The translations under genes and the position numbers were made by a program. Below are positions 38,201-48,740 of a stretch of DNA of 64,000 nucleotides, piece after piece (within the stretch, counting starts at the first letter, position 1; every line of letters starts with the position of its first letter). The notes below the pieces were generated by a model. The model did no database searches and was not told the origin of the DNA. It was given only the letters and a program-made list of their open reading frames with translations. The stretch is from Taeniopygia guttata (taxonomy: Eukaryota; Chordata; Aves; Passeriformes; Estrildidae), in contig NC_133037.1 in the NCBI RefSeq assembly GCF_048771995.1, positions 1,493,001 to 1,557,000 of the forward strand, in the 5' to 3' direction.

Positions 38201-40377
38201 GTTTCCTTGTGAGCACATCATTTGTGTTTATTGCAAGAGTAAATGTGATAACACATGGAGCATGAAACTCCTGTCCACCCCAGACCTGCCATGTGCTAAT
38301 GCATGAACAGCCATGGAAACATTTCTTTGCACCTGCTGGTAGCAGAAGTGATGCCCTGTGTCCAGCCAAGCCCCTGCTGTCCCCAGCCAAGCCCCTGCTG
38401 TCCCCAGCCACCCTGGAGCAGAGGTGCTGCACAGACAGGGCAGCTCTCCCAGCTGGAGGCTTAGCTCGGGTTTAAATGCTGGATTTGCTATTCTTTATGA
38501 GCAGGATGTGAAGGAGCTTCTCTGGGCAGCAGAGAGTTCTTTCTTCCCACCCCCTCAGCTGCTGCTTCCCCTGTGCCCAGCTCAAAAAACAGCTCCTGGC
38601 CCCCTTTATTCACCCTTGACCATGTCAAAAAATTCGGTATTTCTTTCTAAGTATTTTTTTCCTGTGTCTGGTTTGTTGAAACCTTCTTAGTGTGAAATTA
38701 ACTTGGGAATCCCTGAACCTGATGAGGAATTGAGCTGACATCTGTAGCTCTACAGATCTGCTCTGCAGAGAGAAATCCCTAATTGGGTGTTCTTTGGGCA
38801 AGCTAAGATCTTTTTAGCTCAGTATTTCTGTGCTTTAGCATTGGATTTCACATCTCAGTGATTGTGGTTTGAGGATTGTTTCCTGATTTGGTGTGAAATA
38901 AATGAAATTCCTCTGCAGTATGTAAACTTACATATTTAATATCTTGCCTGTATGTTTGCTGCACGGTGACGTGTTTGGAGAACCAAAACACACCGACCCC
39001 ATCCTTTATTGCCTTCCATCCACCTCTGAGACTGTGCTCAGGAAAGAGCAGCATGAAGGTCAAAGGTCTGTGCTCAGGGAAAAGCAGCATGAAGGTGAAG
39101 CAGGTAAAGCAGCTGCTTTGTCCTTCCCACACGTGGGGAAGGATCAGAGGCTGCTGTAAATCCATTTTACTCAAGGAATCAGTGATGTGCAACAAAAATC
39201 TTGTGCTCACGGTCAATGGGTACAATGGGAATTTGGAGACTTCTATGTATTAATGAATATATTGTGTGTGTGCTGGGAGGCTGGGCAGGGCTCTTTTGTG
39301 GCAGGTACAGCGGTAGGTCTGTTTTAACAGAAATAATTTTAATTGTAAGCTTGTCCCCTGTGTGTATGGGTGGTGACAGTTCCTGGAGTTCACAGGAGCC
39401 TGGGCTGGGATGTGCACAGAGGGAGCTGCCACGGGAGGCACCTGGAGTTTTGTCACTCAGGAGGGGTTGATTCAGTTGTTGGGTCTGTCACACACATGGC
39501 CACGGCCTTGGATTGATGGGCTGAGCTGTGAAACTGCTCCTCTCTGTGAAATGAGGGCTCCCAGGCTTTGAATTTCCCTCTCCTGCCTGCTGTGGGTGAG
39601 GTCTCAGCCCCCAGAGCCCCCATGGGGGGAATCACTGCTCTGAGAGCTGTACTTCACGTGGCACAGGCTGAACTGAGCTCTATTAATACCAAGATAAACA
39701 GAATTGAAATTCAGTTTGACCTTCTGTGGCAGCTGTGACAAAGCGTGGCGTGTTTGAAGTCTGGATACAATTATTTGGAATTGCTAAACAGCACATTTCA
39801 ATCATGACCTTTAGCTGGCACCGAGGCCAGAGGAGGGCCCTGATTTTAACTTCTGAACTGCAAATCACCCCGTTGGAAAGAGACTTCAGAAGCCATTATA
39901 ATCACAGGGAATGTTTGAAAGGGTGTGGAAGCTATAAGCAAAATATTTATTTTACACACTTGTCTGCATTTAAGCCATAAATCTTTCTACTATGAGAGCG
40001 TTTTACTGGTGTAGAGAAGACAAGTAAGCTGAGATCATAGCAGACATGTCCTATAAGGCTTTACTGAAAATCATTGCTTTTTAATCCCTTTATCCCTGTT
40101 ATTTCCTACCACTGTGAAAATCCAGCGGCAGGGAAAGCTGGCACAGTGTAGGACAGATGCATAATGTGCAATGCTAAGCAGGCAGAAATCCCTCTGTTTG
40201 TCTAATGCTCCAAACACATTAGAAATGTCAATGTTACTGCTGGATGTCCTACATAAACACAAATAAATTATCAATACTCAGCTGAGTATTGCAAACCTTG
40301 TTGGATGTGGTCTTTTGATACCAATGAATAATCTTCTAATTAGTCAGAGGAAAATAAATCTTCTAATTAGTCAGAGG
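35217..40377. other. Unique gene-free flank upstream of LRRN1
   Basis: 5.2 kb without a recognisable gene or element. Small items are a 20-base doublet at 38360-38405, a 33-base doublet at 39044-39105, an octamer-type motif at 37600-37615 and a 27-base doublet at 40330-40383. Open frames reach 190 codons but have no recognisable domain or splice context. Confidence 0.5.
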
Positions 40378-40442
40378 AAAATGTCCCTGCTCGTGGCAGG
40401 GGGGTGGAATGAGATGATCTGAAAGGTCCAACCTATGATAAT
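40378..40442 (+). mobile_element. CR1 LINE 3' fragment, short
   Basis: ATGTCCCTGCTCGTGGCAGG, GGTGGAATGAGATGATCTGA, AAGGTCCAACCTATGATAAT: only the last 60 bases of CR1. It abuts a 27-base tandem doublet. Confidence 0.85.
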
Positions 40443-40823
40443 TAAAATCACCCAGAAAAGTTGACCTGGATTGTTTCTGTGAAGAGCAGGTACCACATGA
40501 GTGGCATAAAACCGAATTGCGTACTTCAGGTGTACAGCACCCGATCTCACATCTTTGACTTTTTATTTTCTTGCCTTGTTTTCCCACTGCATAAACACTG
40601 AAAACCTGCTTGGACAGGAGGATGGAGCCAGATGTCCCGAGGGCATCTGGAAATGTTCAGATGTGTGATCACTTCCGCAATTAAAGCAAATAAAGCAATT
40701 AAAGCCAGCCCAAAGTGAATGAGCTGAGCTGCATCCTCTGTGGCTGGAGGAGAGGGAGGCCTGGAGCTGGCTGGGCAGGGCACTGCTGGAGGCTGTTTGT
40801 GCCACAGGGGTGAGGATGGAGGG

Positions 40824-41310
40824 TGTCCTGGTTTGAAAAGCAAAACCAGTGAGAGGCTTTGAGTCAGAAGTATAATTTATTAGGAAAAAGGGAACAAAGA
40901 ACTAAATACAAATAATATTACAAAAGAAGAACTACTGACAGAGTCAGAGATACAGCCTGACACTCGCTGGATGGGGCAGTGGTGGCAGATGTGGCTCTGT
41001 CCAAGCAGTGCTCCTGCAGACTGATGGAGCTTCCCTCTGGAGGTCCAGTGCAGAGAAGGTCTCAGCTGCTCCTCTTGGAGGAGGGGATCTCCTTGCTGTT
41101 TGTACAACCCCATTTATATCCTTGATGGCATCGTTTGGCTCCTCCCTCTGGGCGGAGCATCTCACAACAGAACGCTGTGATCTTCTCAGCCATGTGGCTA
41201 AAAGAACAGCTCCTCCTGGAGGGACTGATCTCTGAGTCTGAGATAAGGAAAGAAAGGGATTGCAGCTGGAGGTGGTAATGGAATACACCCCAATATTATA
41301 ACCTAGGACA
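40824..41310 (-). mobile_element. Solo LTR, ERVL-like, with target duplication
   Basis: 487 bases with inverted ends TGTCCTGGTTT / AACCTAGGACA and a direct GAGGG on each side (40819-40823 and 41311-41315). A 5-base duplication fits ERVL or a related class. On the minus strand the AATAAA near 40880 is close to the 3' end. It is a solo LTR and looks whole. Confidence 0.88.
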
Positions 41311-41685
41311 GAGGGATGGAGGGATGGAGGAAGGCTCCTGGCAGCAGCGGTGACAGCCAGACCATGCCACGCCCCTGGCCTGGCAGAAATCGCCGTTTGT
41401 AGGAATTTTCCCTTCCTCACACGTGTTTGGAGAGGGAACTTGAAGGTGCACTCGGCAGTGAGTGCAGAGCTGTGTGTGAGAGATTCCTGTGTACAGCAGT
41501 TTCCTCCCAAGGGGAATCACAGCGATTCCAGCTCATCCCACCTGGCTGGGACAGAGCCTCAGCCCAAATCCCAGCTGCTCCTCATGTTGGGTGGCATTAG
41601 GGGCACCCCAAGCCTTTGGATTATCGAGTGTTGAGCCTGAAATATCAAAAAGTGTCGTTCTGTCTTGTTGCCCAGAGTAGCTGTG

Positions 41686-41920
41686 GCTGCCCCATCCCTG
41701 GAACCGCCCAAGGCCAGCTTGGATGGGGCTTGGGATGGTGGAGGATGTCCCTGCCCATGGAGCAGGAGCAGCCTGGCATGGTGGAGATGTCCCTGCCCAA
41801 CACCAGGAGCAGCCTGGCATGGTGGAGGATGTCCCTGCCATGGCAGGGGTGGCACTGGGTGAGCTTTAAGGTCCTTCCAATCCAACCATTCTGGGATTTT
41901 ACGATTCTGCGATTCTCCTG
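41686..41920 (+). mobile_element. CR1 LINE 3' fragment with internal triplication
   Basis: CCCATCCCTGGAACCGCCCA, AGCTTGGATGGGGCTTGGGA and CTTTAAGGTCCTTCCAATCC give the CR1 order. The GGTGGAGGATGTCCCTGCC / AGGAGCAGCCTGGCATG segment occurs three times, enlarging the tail. Confidence 0.9.
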
Positions 41921-42979
41921 CTCTCTCCATCAAAGATTGGATTGATGATGGGCTCTTCTGGCATGCTGAGCATCACTCAGCTCCTGTTAGAATCAGAGGT
42001 TTTATTGTCCAGGCAGCAGGAGTGCAACAGGGCCTGAGCTTGGCTCATGTGGCACCTCCTGGGGGAGGACAGGCTGGTCCTTGCACCCCCACCCCAGCAC
42101 CCCCTGCATCCATCCCCCTGCTCCCACCACTCCTCTCTCACCAGCCAAGGTTATTAAACTGCTATTTCTATGGTTCAGGCTGCAAATTGCTAATTAACAC
42201 GTGTACAGCCTCTTCCCCCGGTTATTGACCATGGAGGACAAAGCCTTTGAGCCTCCTCTTCCTCTCTCACCCTGCTAATGCTCTCTGTGATTTCCTGACA
42301 GCTTGGCCAGAGCAGCTCCCAGCCTGGAGCACAGCTCTTCCAAAAGGGCAGCTGGAGGGACACAACCCCAACTGGATAAATTAGAATTTATCTGAGCTTT
42401 TAATCTAGGGCAAGAGGAACATATGGAGTGTTGTGCAGAGTCAGTTTAAGATTTTGACAACAAAAATATGGGTTCTTTCAGTCATAATAATTTAAAACAA
42501 TGGTTCATTTTTGTGCTGCTCCTGACATAGAAACTGTGAGAGACAGACAGGTTCTGGGGCTGTTCTCATCCCACTTTAAAAACAGGGGCCTTAGGAAAGG
42601 CCTTTGTACCCAACCAACCAACAGATTTCCAATTATTTTACTAAATAAATACAAGGATTCTGTAAAAGCAGCTGGAACTCTTGATTTTTTTCCATGTTTT
42701 TTTCCATGAGGTAAAACCAGTCAAAGGGAATATGCTGTGCTCAGATGCTGTTCCAGGAATGAATGCAGAGCAGGGCTGTGAATCCTGGAGCAGAGGAGCC
42801 CCTGGCTGGTCCCACAGCCCCGAGCCCCCTGTGCCCCTGGCTGTCCTCAGCTTCCTACAGCCCCTCCTGCTCCAGCTTTTCCTGAAGTTTTTATTCCAAG
42901 GGATAGAGACACTTTACAGTCCATCAGTGATGGTTATGTTGTGTTTCAGCATCCCACCATCCCCATCCGTGGCAGAGGC
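41921..42979. other. Unique gene-free flank
   Basis: No element or supported coding frame was seen. Confidence 0.5.
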
Positions 42980-43145
42980 TGATATTGGATCATGGAATGG
43001 TTTGGGTTGGGAGGGACCTTAAAAACCATCTCATTCCACCCCCTGGCATGGCAGGGACACCTTCCACTATCCCAGGGTGCTCCAAGCCCTGTCCAGCCTG
43101 GCCTTGGACACTTCCAAGCATGGAGCAACTTCTCTGGGCACCTGC
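42980..43145 (-). mobile_element. CR1 LINE 3' fragment
   Basis: Inverted tail: GGATCATGGAATGGTTTGGG, TTGGGAGGGACCTTAAAAAC, GGCATGGCAGGGACACCTTC, GCAACTTCTCTGGGCACCTG. Confidence 0.94.
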
Positions 43146-43457
43146 TCTGTGGAGAACTAACTCTTCAGAGCAGGAAATGTATTTTGCCAACTTCAGAAGT
43201 TTGTGGCAGGGCTGAGAGCTGAACCCATAGATTTGGAGTCACCAATCCAAGCCTGGTTGATCACCCAACCCTGGCAGTCATCAAAATGCACTTAAAGGTT
43301 TTTTTATGTGTGGGATAGAGCTGTGGCCATGTGCTGTTGATGCTCGTAGGGTGTGGCTGAGCAGAGCTGCCTCCCCCTGGCCTTGGCTGCCTGGGGCTTC
43401 CACATGGGACCCTCGAGGCCAGAGGAGGCTGCTGGCCAAGGACCCTAAAAGCCAGGG

Positions 43458-43987
43458 ACCCCATAGCTCGGGAAACTGGACTGGACAGAACGCACATCCA
43501 ACCAATATGATTAATGCAACGTTCTCCGTTTATTCGAGACAAGATGGCAGATTTTATATACTTCCACATAGTTTACAGTTTACAAAGGCACTCTGATTGG
43601 CAAACTAACATTGTTTACCTTTGTCTTAAGGTGGCCTAAACCTCACACTAGAAACCTAAACTACTTCACACCCAGACAGCCCAGTGCTCCCCACCACACC
43701 TTAATACAATTTCTAACTGCGCCACAAACTCTTAATTTCTAACTGCGCCACAAACTCTTAATTTCTAACTGTGCCACAAACTCTTAATTTCTAACTGCGC
43801 CACAAACTCTTAATTTCTAACTGTGCCACAAACTCTTAATTTCTAACTGTGCCACAAACTCTTAATTTCTAACTGCGTCACAGGCTGAAAGGCCTCACAA
43901 GGCCCAAATCTGAGGCCTTGGCTGGAGTAGCTCAAATCTCATTCCAAACATAAATCATGACCTCTGTCTCTCAGAAATGCTGCAACA
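43458..43987 (-). mobile_element. ERV LTR with 26-base tandem repeats
   Basis: On the minus strand: TGTTGCAGCATTTCTGAGAG at 43987, then a U3 with seven 26-base repeats, a TATATAAAATC box near 43555, CGAATAAACGG near 43528, and U5 to about CCCGAGCTATGGGG. The style is that of an avian class II (ERVK-like) LTR. It touches a second LTR-like block at 43988-44236, and both may be one longer LTR. The low-coordinate end is uncertain. Confidence 0.7.
43708..43882. repeat. 26-base tandem repeat, six full units and part of a seventh
   Basis: AATTTCTAACTGCGCCACAA units start at 43708, 43734, 43760, 43786, 43812, 43838 and 43864 (exact 26-base period). They sit in the U3 part of the LTR, where enhancer repeats are usual. 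Confidence 0.95.
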
Positions 43988-44236
43988 GCTTAATAATAAG
44001 GGGGAAAAACAAACAAACAAACAAACTTTATTAGGCTACTACTATTACACTACTATAAAAGAAAAAAAGAAAGAAAAATACATACAAAATCTGAAATTAA
44101 AATATTTTAAAATATTCCTCTTCCTACTACTCAACTCTAACAAATTATAGTGAGACATGACTTGGACTCTTAATTAAGTATTTACTTTTTAATATAATTA
44201 ATAAGAAGATTCTTTTTCCAGTGTCAAACCACGACA
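43988..44236 (-). mobile_element. LTR-like block starting TGTCGTGGTTTGACACTGG
   Basis: On the minus strand it begins TGTCGTGGTTTGACACTGG, a start I associate with avian endogenous retroviruses. It is very AT-rich and has an AATAAAG followed by a GTTT run near 44010-44030. It abuts the preceding LTR without a gap. It is either a separate partial LTR or the first part of one LTR covering 43458-44236. Confidence 0.55.
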
Positions 44237-47200
44237 CAGGGGCTTGTCAAAATCCTACACCGAACCCCTCTACTGACCTGGAGCTCCATGAAGGGAGCCA
44301 GCAGGAGCCTGGTTGTGCATGAGGAATGCCAGAGCACAGGTCAAGGTGAAACCCAACACAAAGGTAAAATATCAGTGAGTTTCTTGTGTATTTGAAAGCA
44401 TTTACTAGAACTTAACAGGGCATTATCCCTTGCTGAGGAATGATAAGATGGCTGAAAGAGCAGTTTCTATACACCCTGCTCCTATAAAATTGAATTGGTT
44501 TCATATATACTAAATTTTAAAGGCATTTTAGACTTATGGATTTATTAAAAAAAAAAAAAAAAAGGTTTATTCTTGATGTCCTGAGCACATTATTGCAGTA
44601 ACCTCACTGCTGGACCACAGCTTTGGCACAACACACACATCCATAATGAGGGACTGCCTGTTCCAGGGAGGTTTTATTACAAAAGAAAGTGCACAAGTAT
44701 ATTAGGAAGAGGGGGGAAAACAGAGAAGTCTATTTTTTTTGGCAAAGCCTTGTATTATAGATCTCATTTCTCTGGTTGCAGCTGCCTTTAGGCACCCATT
44801 TCAGTGAGCTGCTCTGTTCTGCTTAACTGTAGATGCTTCCCAAATTTCCTCTTTGGTGAAACAAGCATTTGTGCAGGTTCCCCATAAAAATGACTGATTT
44901 GGGTTTTACCAGGAGCTCTGGCACTTCTCCACTACAAGAAAGAATTGCATTTATAGAGAGGTTTATCAAGATGGGAATAGTGAAACAAACATTTTAAATG
45001 TCCAGCAGAATCCTCTGTCTTCCCCCAAACAAGCCTCCCTGGGCAGGAATTTCAGCCATTCTGGAATAAAAGCCTCCTGGAAGGAATCTGCTTCTCTGTG
45101 GGACTGCCCAGCTTTCAGCCCTGCTGCTGGGGGAAGGTAAGAGAGCTCTGTTTTCATTTACTATTTATGAGATGTGCGTTCCTATTGCCAAGTGACCACA
45201 GCATTCGGTGCTTTTAAGAATCTGCAAATGAGATGAAGCTCATTATTTTTTAATGTGAAAGGGATTATTGCAATGGGAGTGCAGGGATGTGTAACCTCAG
45301 AGATGGCTCTTGCTGGGGGATAGATTTTGAGGCTTTTGCTTTAGGAAGTCAATAAAGAACACAGAGTATTTCCCAGTCATTCTGCTTAGCATCTAAAAGC
45401 AGTATTTATTAGGAATAACACTAAAAAGGGTATTTTTTTTTTAATTTCAGACTGGGACTTGTAGGAAATTGTCCTCCTCATGTGTGTGTTTTATTGTGCA
45501 GCGCTGAGAGAAATGCAGGGGCACGTTTCCAAAATAAATCTTTTCCTTAATAAGCAAAAATCCCTCATTATCCATTCCTGCCCCCACCCATCAGAGCTGA
45601 TCTCAGGGTCCTGAGGGACAGCAAAGGCTGGAGGCACAAATGCAGCTTTCCTTCAGATTTTGGGGTGCAGGGCTGCCCTGAGCCCCTGCCCCAGCCCTCC
45701 CTGCAGGTCACACACAAGATTTGTGCATCACCTGAGGACTTTTCAGATGCAAAGGCACTGCAGGAGAGGGCACCTGACTGAACAACACATCTGAGGCAGC
45801 TCAAGCTACGGCAGAAAAGAGCAAATTTAAGGGAAATATCAGAACTTTGCTGCGTGTGGGAAGGATCCAGGGGCACTGAGCAACTGCTGAGCACTTTTTG
45901 GCAGCCTGGGAGTCTCATCCCTGCTCCCCAGCAGCCGGGGATGTGCAGGGAGCTGGCACAGGCCACTGTGCCCAGCACAGCCACTGCTGCCCCTCCAGGA
46001 CAGCAAGGCAGCCTTTAGCAGAATATCCCTGGGGATTTGCTGCCCAGCTGCCAGGGAACAGCACTCAGGTGCCTTTTAAGACCCCCAGACTAATTTCCTT
46101 CCCCGTGTTCCTGCTCTGCTGAGCTCATGCTCCACAAACGCAGTAATTGCAGGCATTTGTTTTGAGCCACACGAGCCTGAGCTCCAGAGCGAGTTTTATT
46201 TACTGCAATTATATCTGGCAGGTAATTTCTAGTAAACCTAGGGAAATGATTAACCTCCCACTAAATTCATGAACAGAAAAATAGGGCAAATTGATCAAAT
46301 AAGCTGTTTCCTACCTAATAAAAAAAATATTACAAATATAACATCCTGGAACAGAAATAGCTCTGATGAAACCATAAAGACAAGCAGGAACCTGCTAGAG
46401 GCAGCTGTGCAGAGTTTTAAAAATTCTACCTTATCTCCCAACCATGAGTTATTATTATTATACCCATTGCTGGTGGTGGAGCTGCTTCAGCTGTGCCCAT
46501 ACCTTGTGTTACAGATGAGTGACTCTTTGCCTAAAGAATCATAGGCAAAGGTATTAGCAGAAGGGGATTTAATTTAAATTTGTCAGAGTGTGATTGGGCA
46601 AAGTTTGATGGCAAGTTTTACTCTTACTCATTACGCATGGATGAATTCTGCAAAGGAAAATGGAGTTAAAATTGATTTCAAGTGATTTACACAGAGAGTA
46701 AAGAGCCAAACGGGTCAGGGAGACCCTCCTGTTGAGTCATGAGGTGCAGAGTGGAATTTCTTCCTCATTTGGGTTTGGATAAGAGGCAAAGACAGCCTGG
46801 GATGTGAGAGCATCCCTGTGGACAGGTTACAGAATGCTGGAAGCAGACCTGGCTGTTGTTGAGTTCCACAGCAATGTCTGTCTGCATTCCCTCCCCAGGG
46901 AGAGCTTGAGAACCACCCCAGGGCAGTGGCTGAAGAATGCCCAGAATTGCCATTTTCCAGCTCAAAGCTCTGCCCTGTGATCTCATGCACTTTAAAATTC
47001 CTTATCCATCTCCACCTGGGGCTGAGGCAGCTTTGTCCCAGCCTGGCTTGGGGCACACAGCAGCAAATGGCAGATGAGGAAGAGTTGCTTGTCACTCGTG
47101 GAAAAGGAGTTCTCAGCCTCATCCGTGGTGCTCCCCAGACTCCAGACAGAGAATAATGTCACTCTGAGGCCCAGATTTTCCTCCTCCTTTGGCATGATGG

Positions 47201-47549
47201 TAACCAGGAGTGACAGGCTGGGAGCTGGAGATGATCCATCATGGGACACCTCTGTCCTCCTCCCGTGCATCGCTGGCCAGGCTGGGCACAGAGGGGTTCC
47301 AGCTGCTTGAGGTGGGGAAAACCAGGAGATTTGTCATTTGGGGAGGGCTCTGCCTGTTCTCCAGGGCTGCTGCGTTTGCCCTGCCCACCCAGCCTCAGCC
47401 TTGGTGGGTACAACGTGGGCACAAAGTGATGGGTAAATGGCAGCAGGGGATTTCCAGCCTGGCAAGGTGCAGGTTTGAGGGGTTCTTTCTCCTCCTTGTC
47501 CTCTCCCAGGCACAGGTTCCTCTCTGATCCTGACTGATGGTTGATCCTG
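44237..47549. other. Unique gene-free flank
   Basis: 3.3 kb with an A-run at 44548-44564 and no recognisable gene, LTR or CR1 signature. Open frames up to 138 codons lack any recognisable domain. Confidence 0.5.
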
Positions 47550-47629
47550 ATGGGATGGGATGGGATGGGATGGGATGGGATGGGATGGGATGGGATGGGA
47601 TGGGATGGGATGGGATGGGATGGGATGGG
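47550..47629. repeat. TGGGA pentanucleotide microsatellite, 16 units
   Basis: A pure 5-base repeat of 80 bases. It produces the GWDGM and HPIPS open frames. Confidence 0.98.
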
Positions 47630-47652
47630 CAGCAGGGACAGGGGTGGCTGTG

Positions 47653-48248
47653 TGTCAGAGCCCAGCACATCCCCCTGGCTGCCCTGGCTGCTCCAGACCC
47701 TGGCACCAAGTCACAAACACCTGTGGCTTTGATTTTAGCCCATGGAAAAAACTGCCAACTTTGTATGAGGAATTACAAACCACAAGGGTTTGAGTAGTGT
47801 GATGTTTGAATTAACAAAGTGTGAAAAAGTAGAATTTTGGGGTTTTTTAGAATGGGGCTCAAACGGACAAGATGGAAGGATTTGGGCATGTCCTGACCTT
47901 CTTCTCCTTCTCCTTGCCCTCCATGCCTTGCTGTGCTGGTGACACTTTTCTGTTGGTTTAAGGCACAGACACACTGCCCAACAGAAATGACAGATATTGG
48001 CACGTTATTGCAAACATGGCACAGGCAGTTTTTGGTATAAAATGCAAACAACGCCCTGAGGGCAGACAGAATGCCATGGCCGAGCTGCTGGCCAGAGCTC
48101 AGCAGGGCAGAGAGAGAATGTTCTGGAGAAGGGAAAATAAACAGCCTTGAGAAGCTGATCCTGCACACTCAGACTGCTCCTGTGGCTGCAGGGCTGGAGA
48201 AGGAGGATTTTACACTCCTGGGGTCAGCCCAGCACCCAGACCCCGAGA
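47653..48248 (+). mobile_element. Solo LTR, family B (endogenous retrovirus)
   Basis: 596 bases in the plus orientation: start TGTCAGAGCCCAGCACATCC, TATAAA at 48036-48041, AATAAA at 48136-48141, end CAGCACCCAGACCCCGAGA. The order U3-R-U5 is clear. No internal region adjoins it. It is inserted 24 bases past the pentamer run. Confidence 0.88.
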
Positions 48249-48525
48249 GAGCTGTCCCTGTGGGGCTGCCCAGGGGCACAGGGGCTGGGACATGGGGAGG
48301 GGGGCTGTGCTGGCCCCTCATGGCACCACCACCAGGGACAGCCAAGTGACCACTGCTCTCCTCAGCTTCATGCTGAGGGCAGTCACATCCCACAGGACGC
48401 CTGCCACCGCTCCTGGTGCCTCTGGGAAGGGGAAGCAGTGGGGTTTGATTTCCAGGACACCCCTGGCACAATACTGACCTGTCAACGTTGCTGTCAGGAG
48501 CTGAGCTGCTCCTTTCCTGGGCACT

Positions 48526-48740
48526 GAAAGAAATTGGGTTTGAGGTTCAGGTGGGATAGCAGGAAAAAAATTCTTCACTGGAAGAGTGGCTGAGCATTGA
48601 AATGGGCTGCACAGGGCAGGGCTGGAGTCACCTCACTGGAAGTGTGCAAAAAGTAGATGCAGATCTTTGAGATGTGGTGTGAGGGTTGGATTTGATGATC
48701 TTGAAGGTCTTTTTCATCCTTAATGATTCTGTGGTCTTGG
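48526..48740 (+). mobile_element. CR1 LINE 3' fragment
   Basis: AGCAGGAAAAAAATTCTTCACT, AAATGGGCTGCACAGGGCAG, AGGGTTGGATTTGATGATCT, TGAAGGTCTTTTTCATCCTT and AATGATTCTGTGG lie in CR1 order. This is a more diverged and longer copy than most here. Confidence 0.85.

Noticed and set aside
47395-47797. Open frames with HPIPS or GWDGM repeats
   Set aside because: TGGGA pentamer microsatellite running into an LTR.
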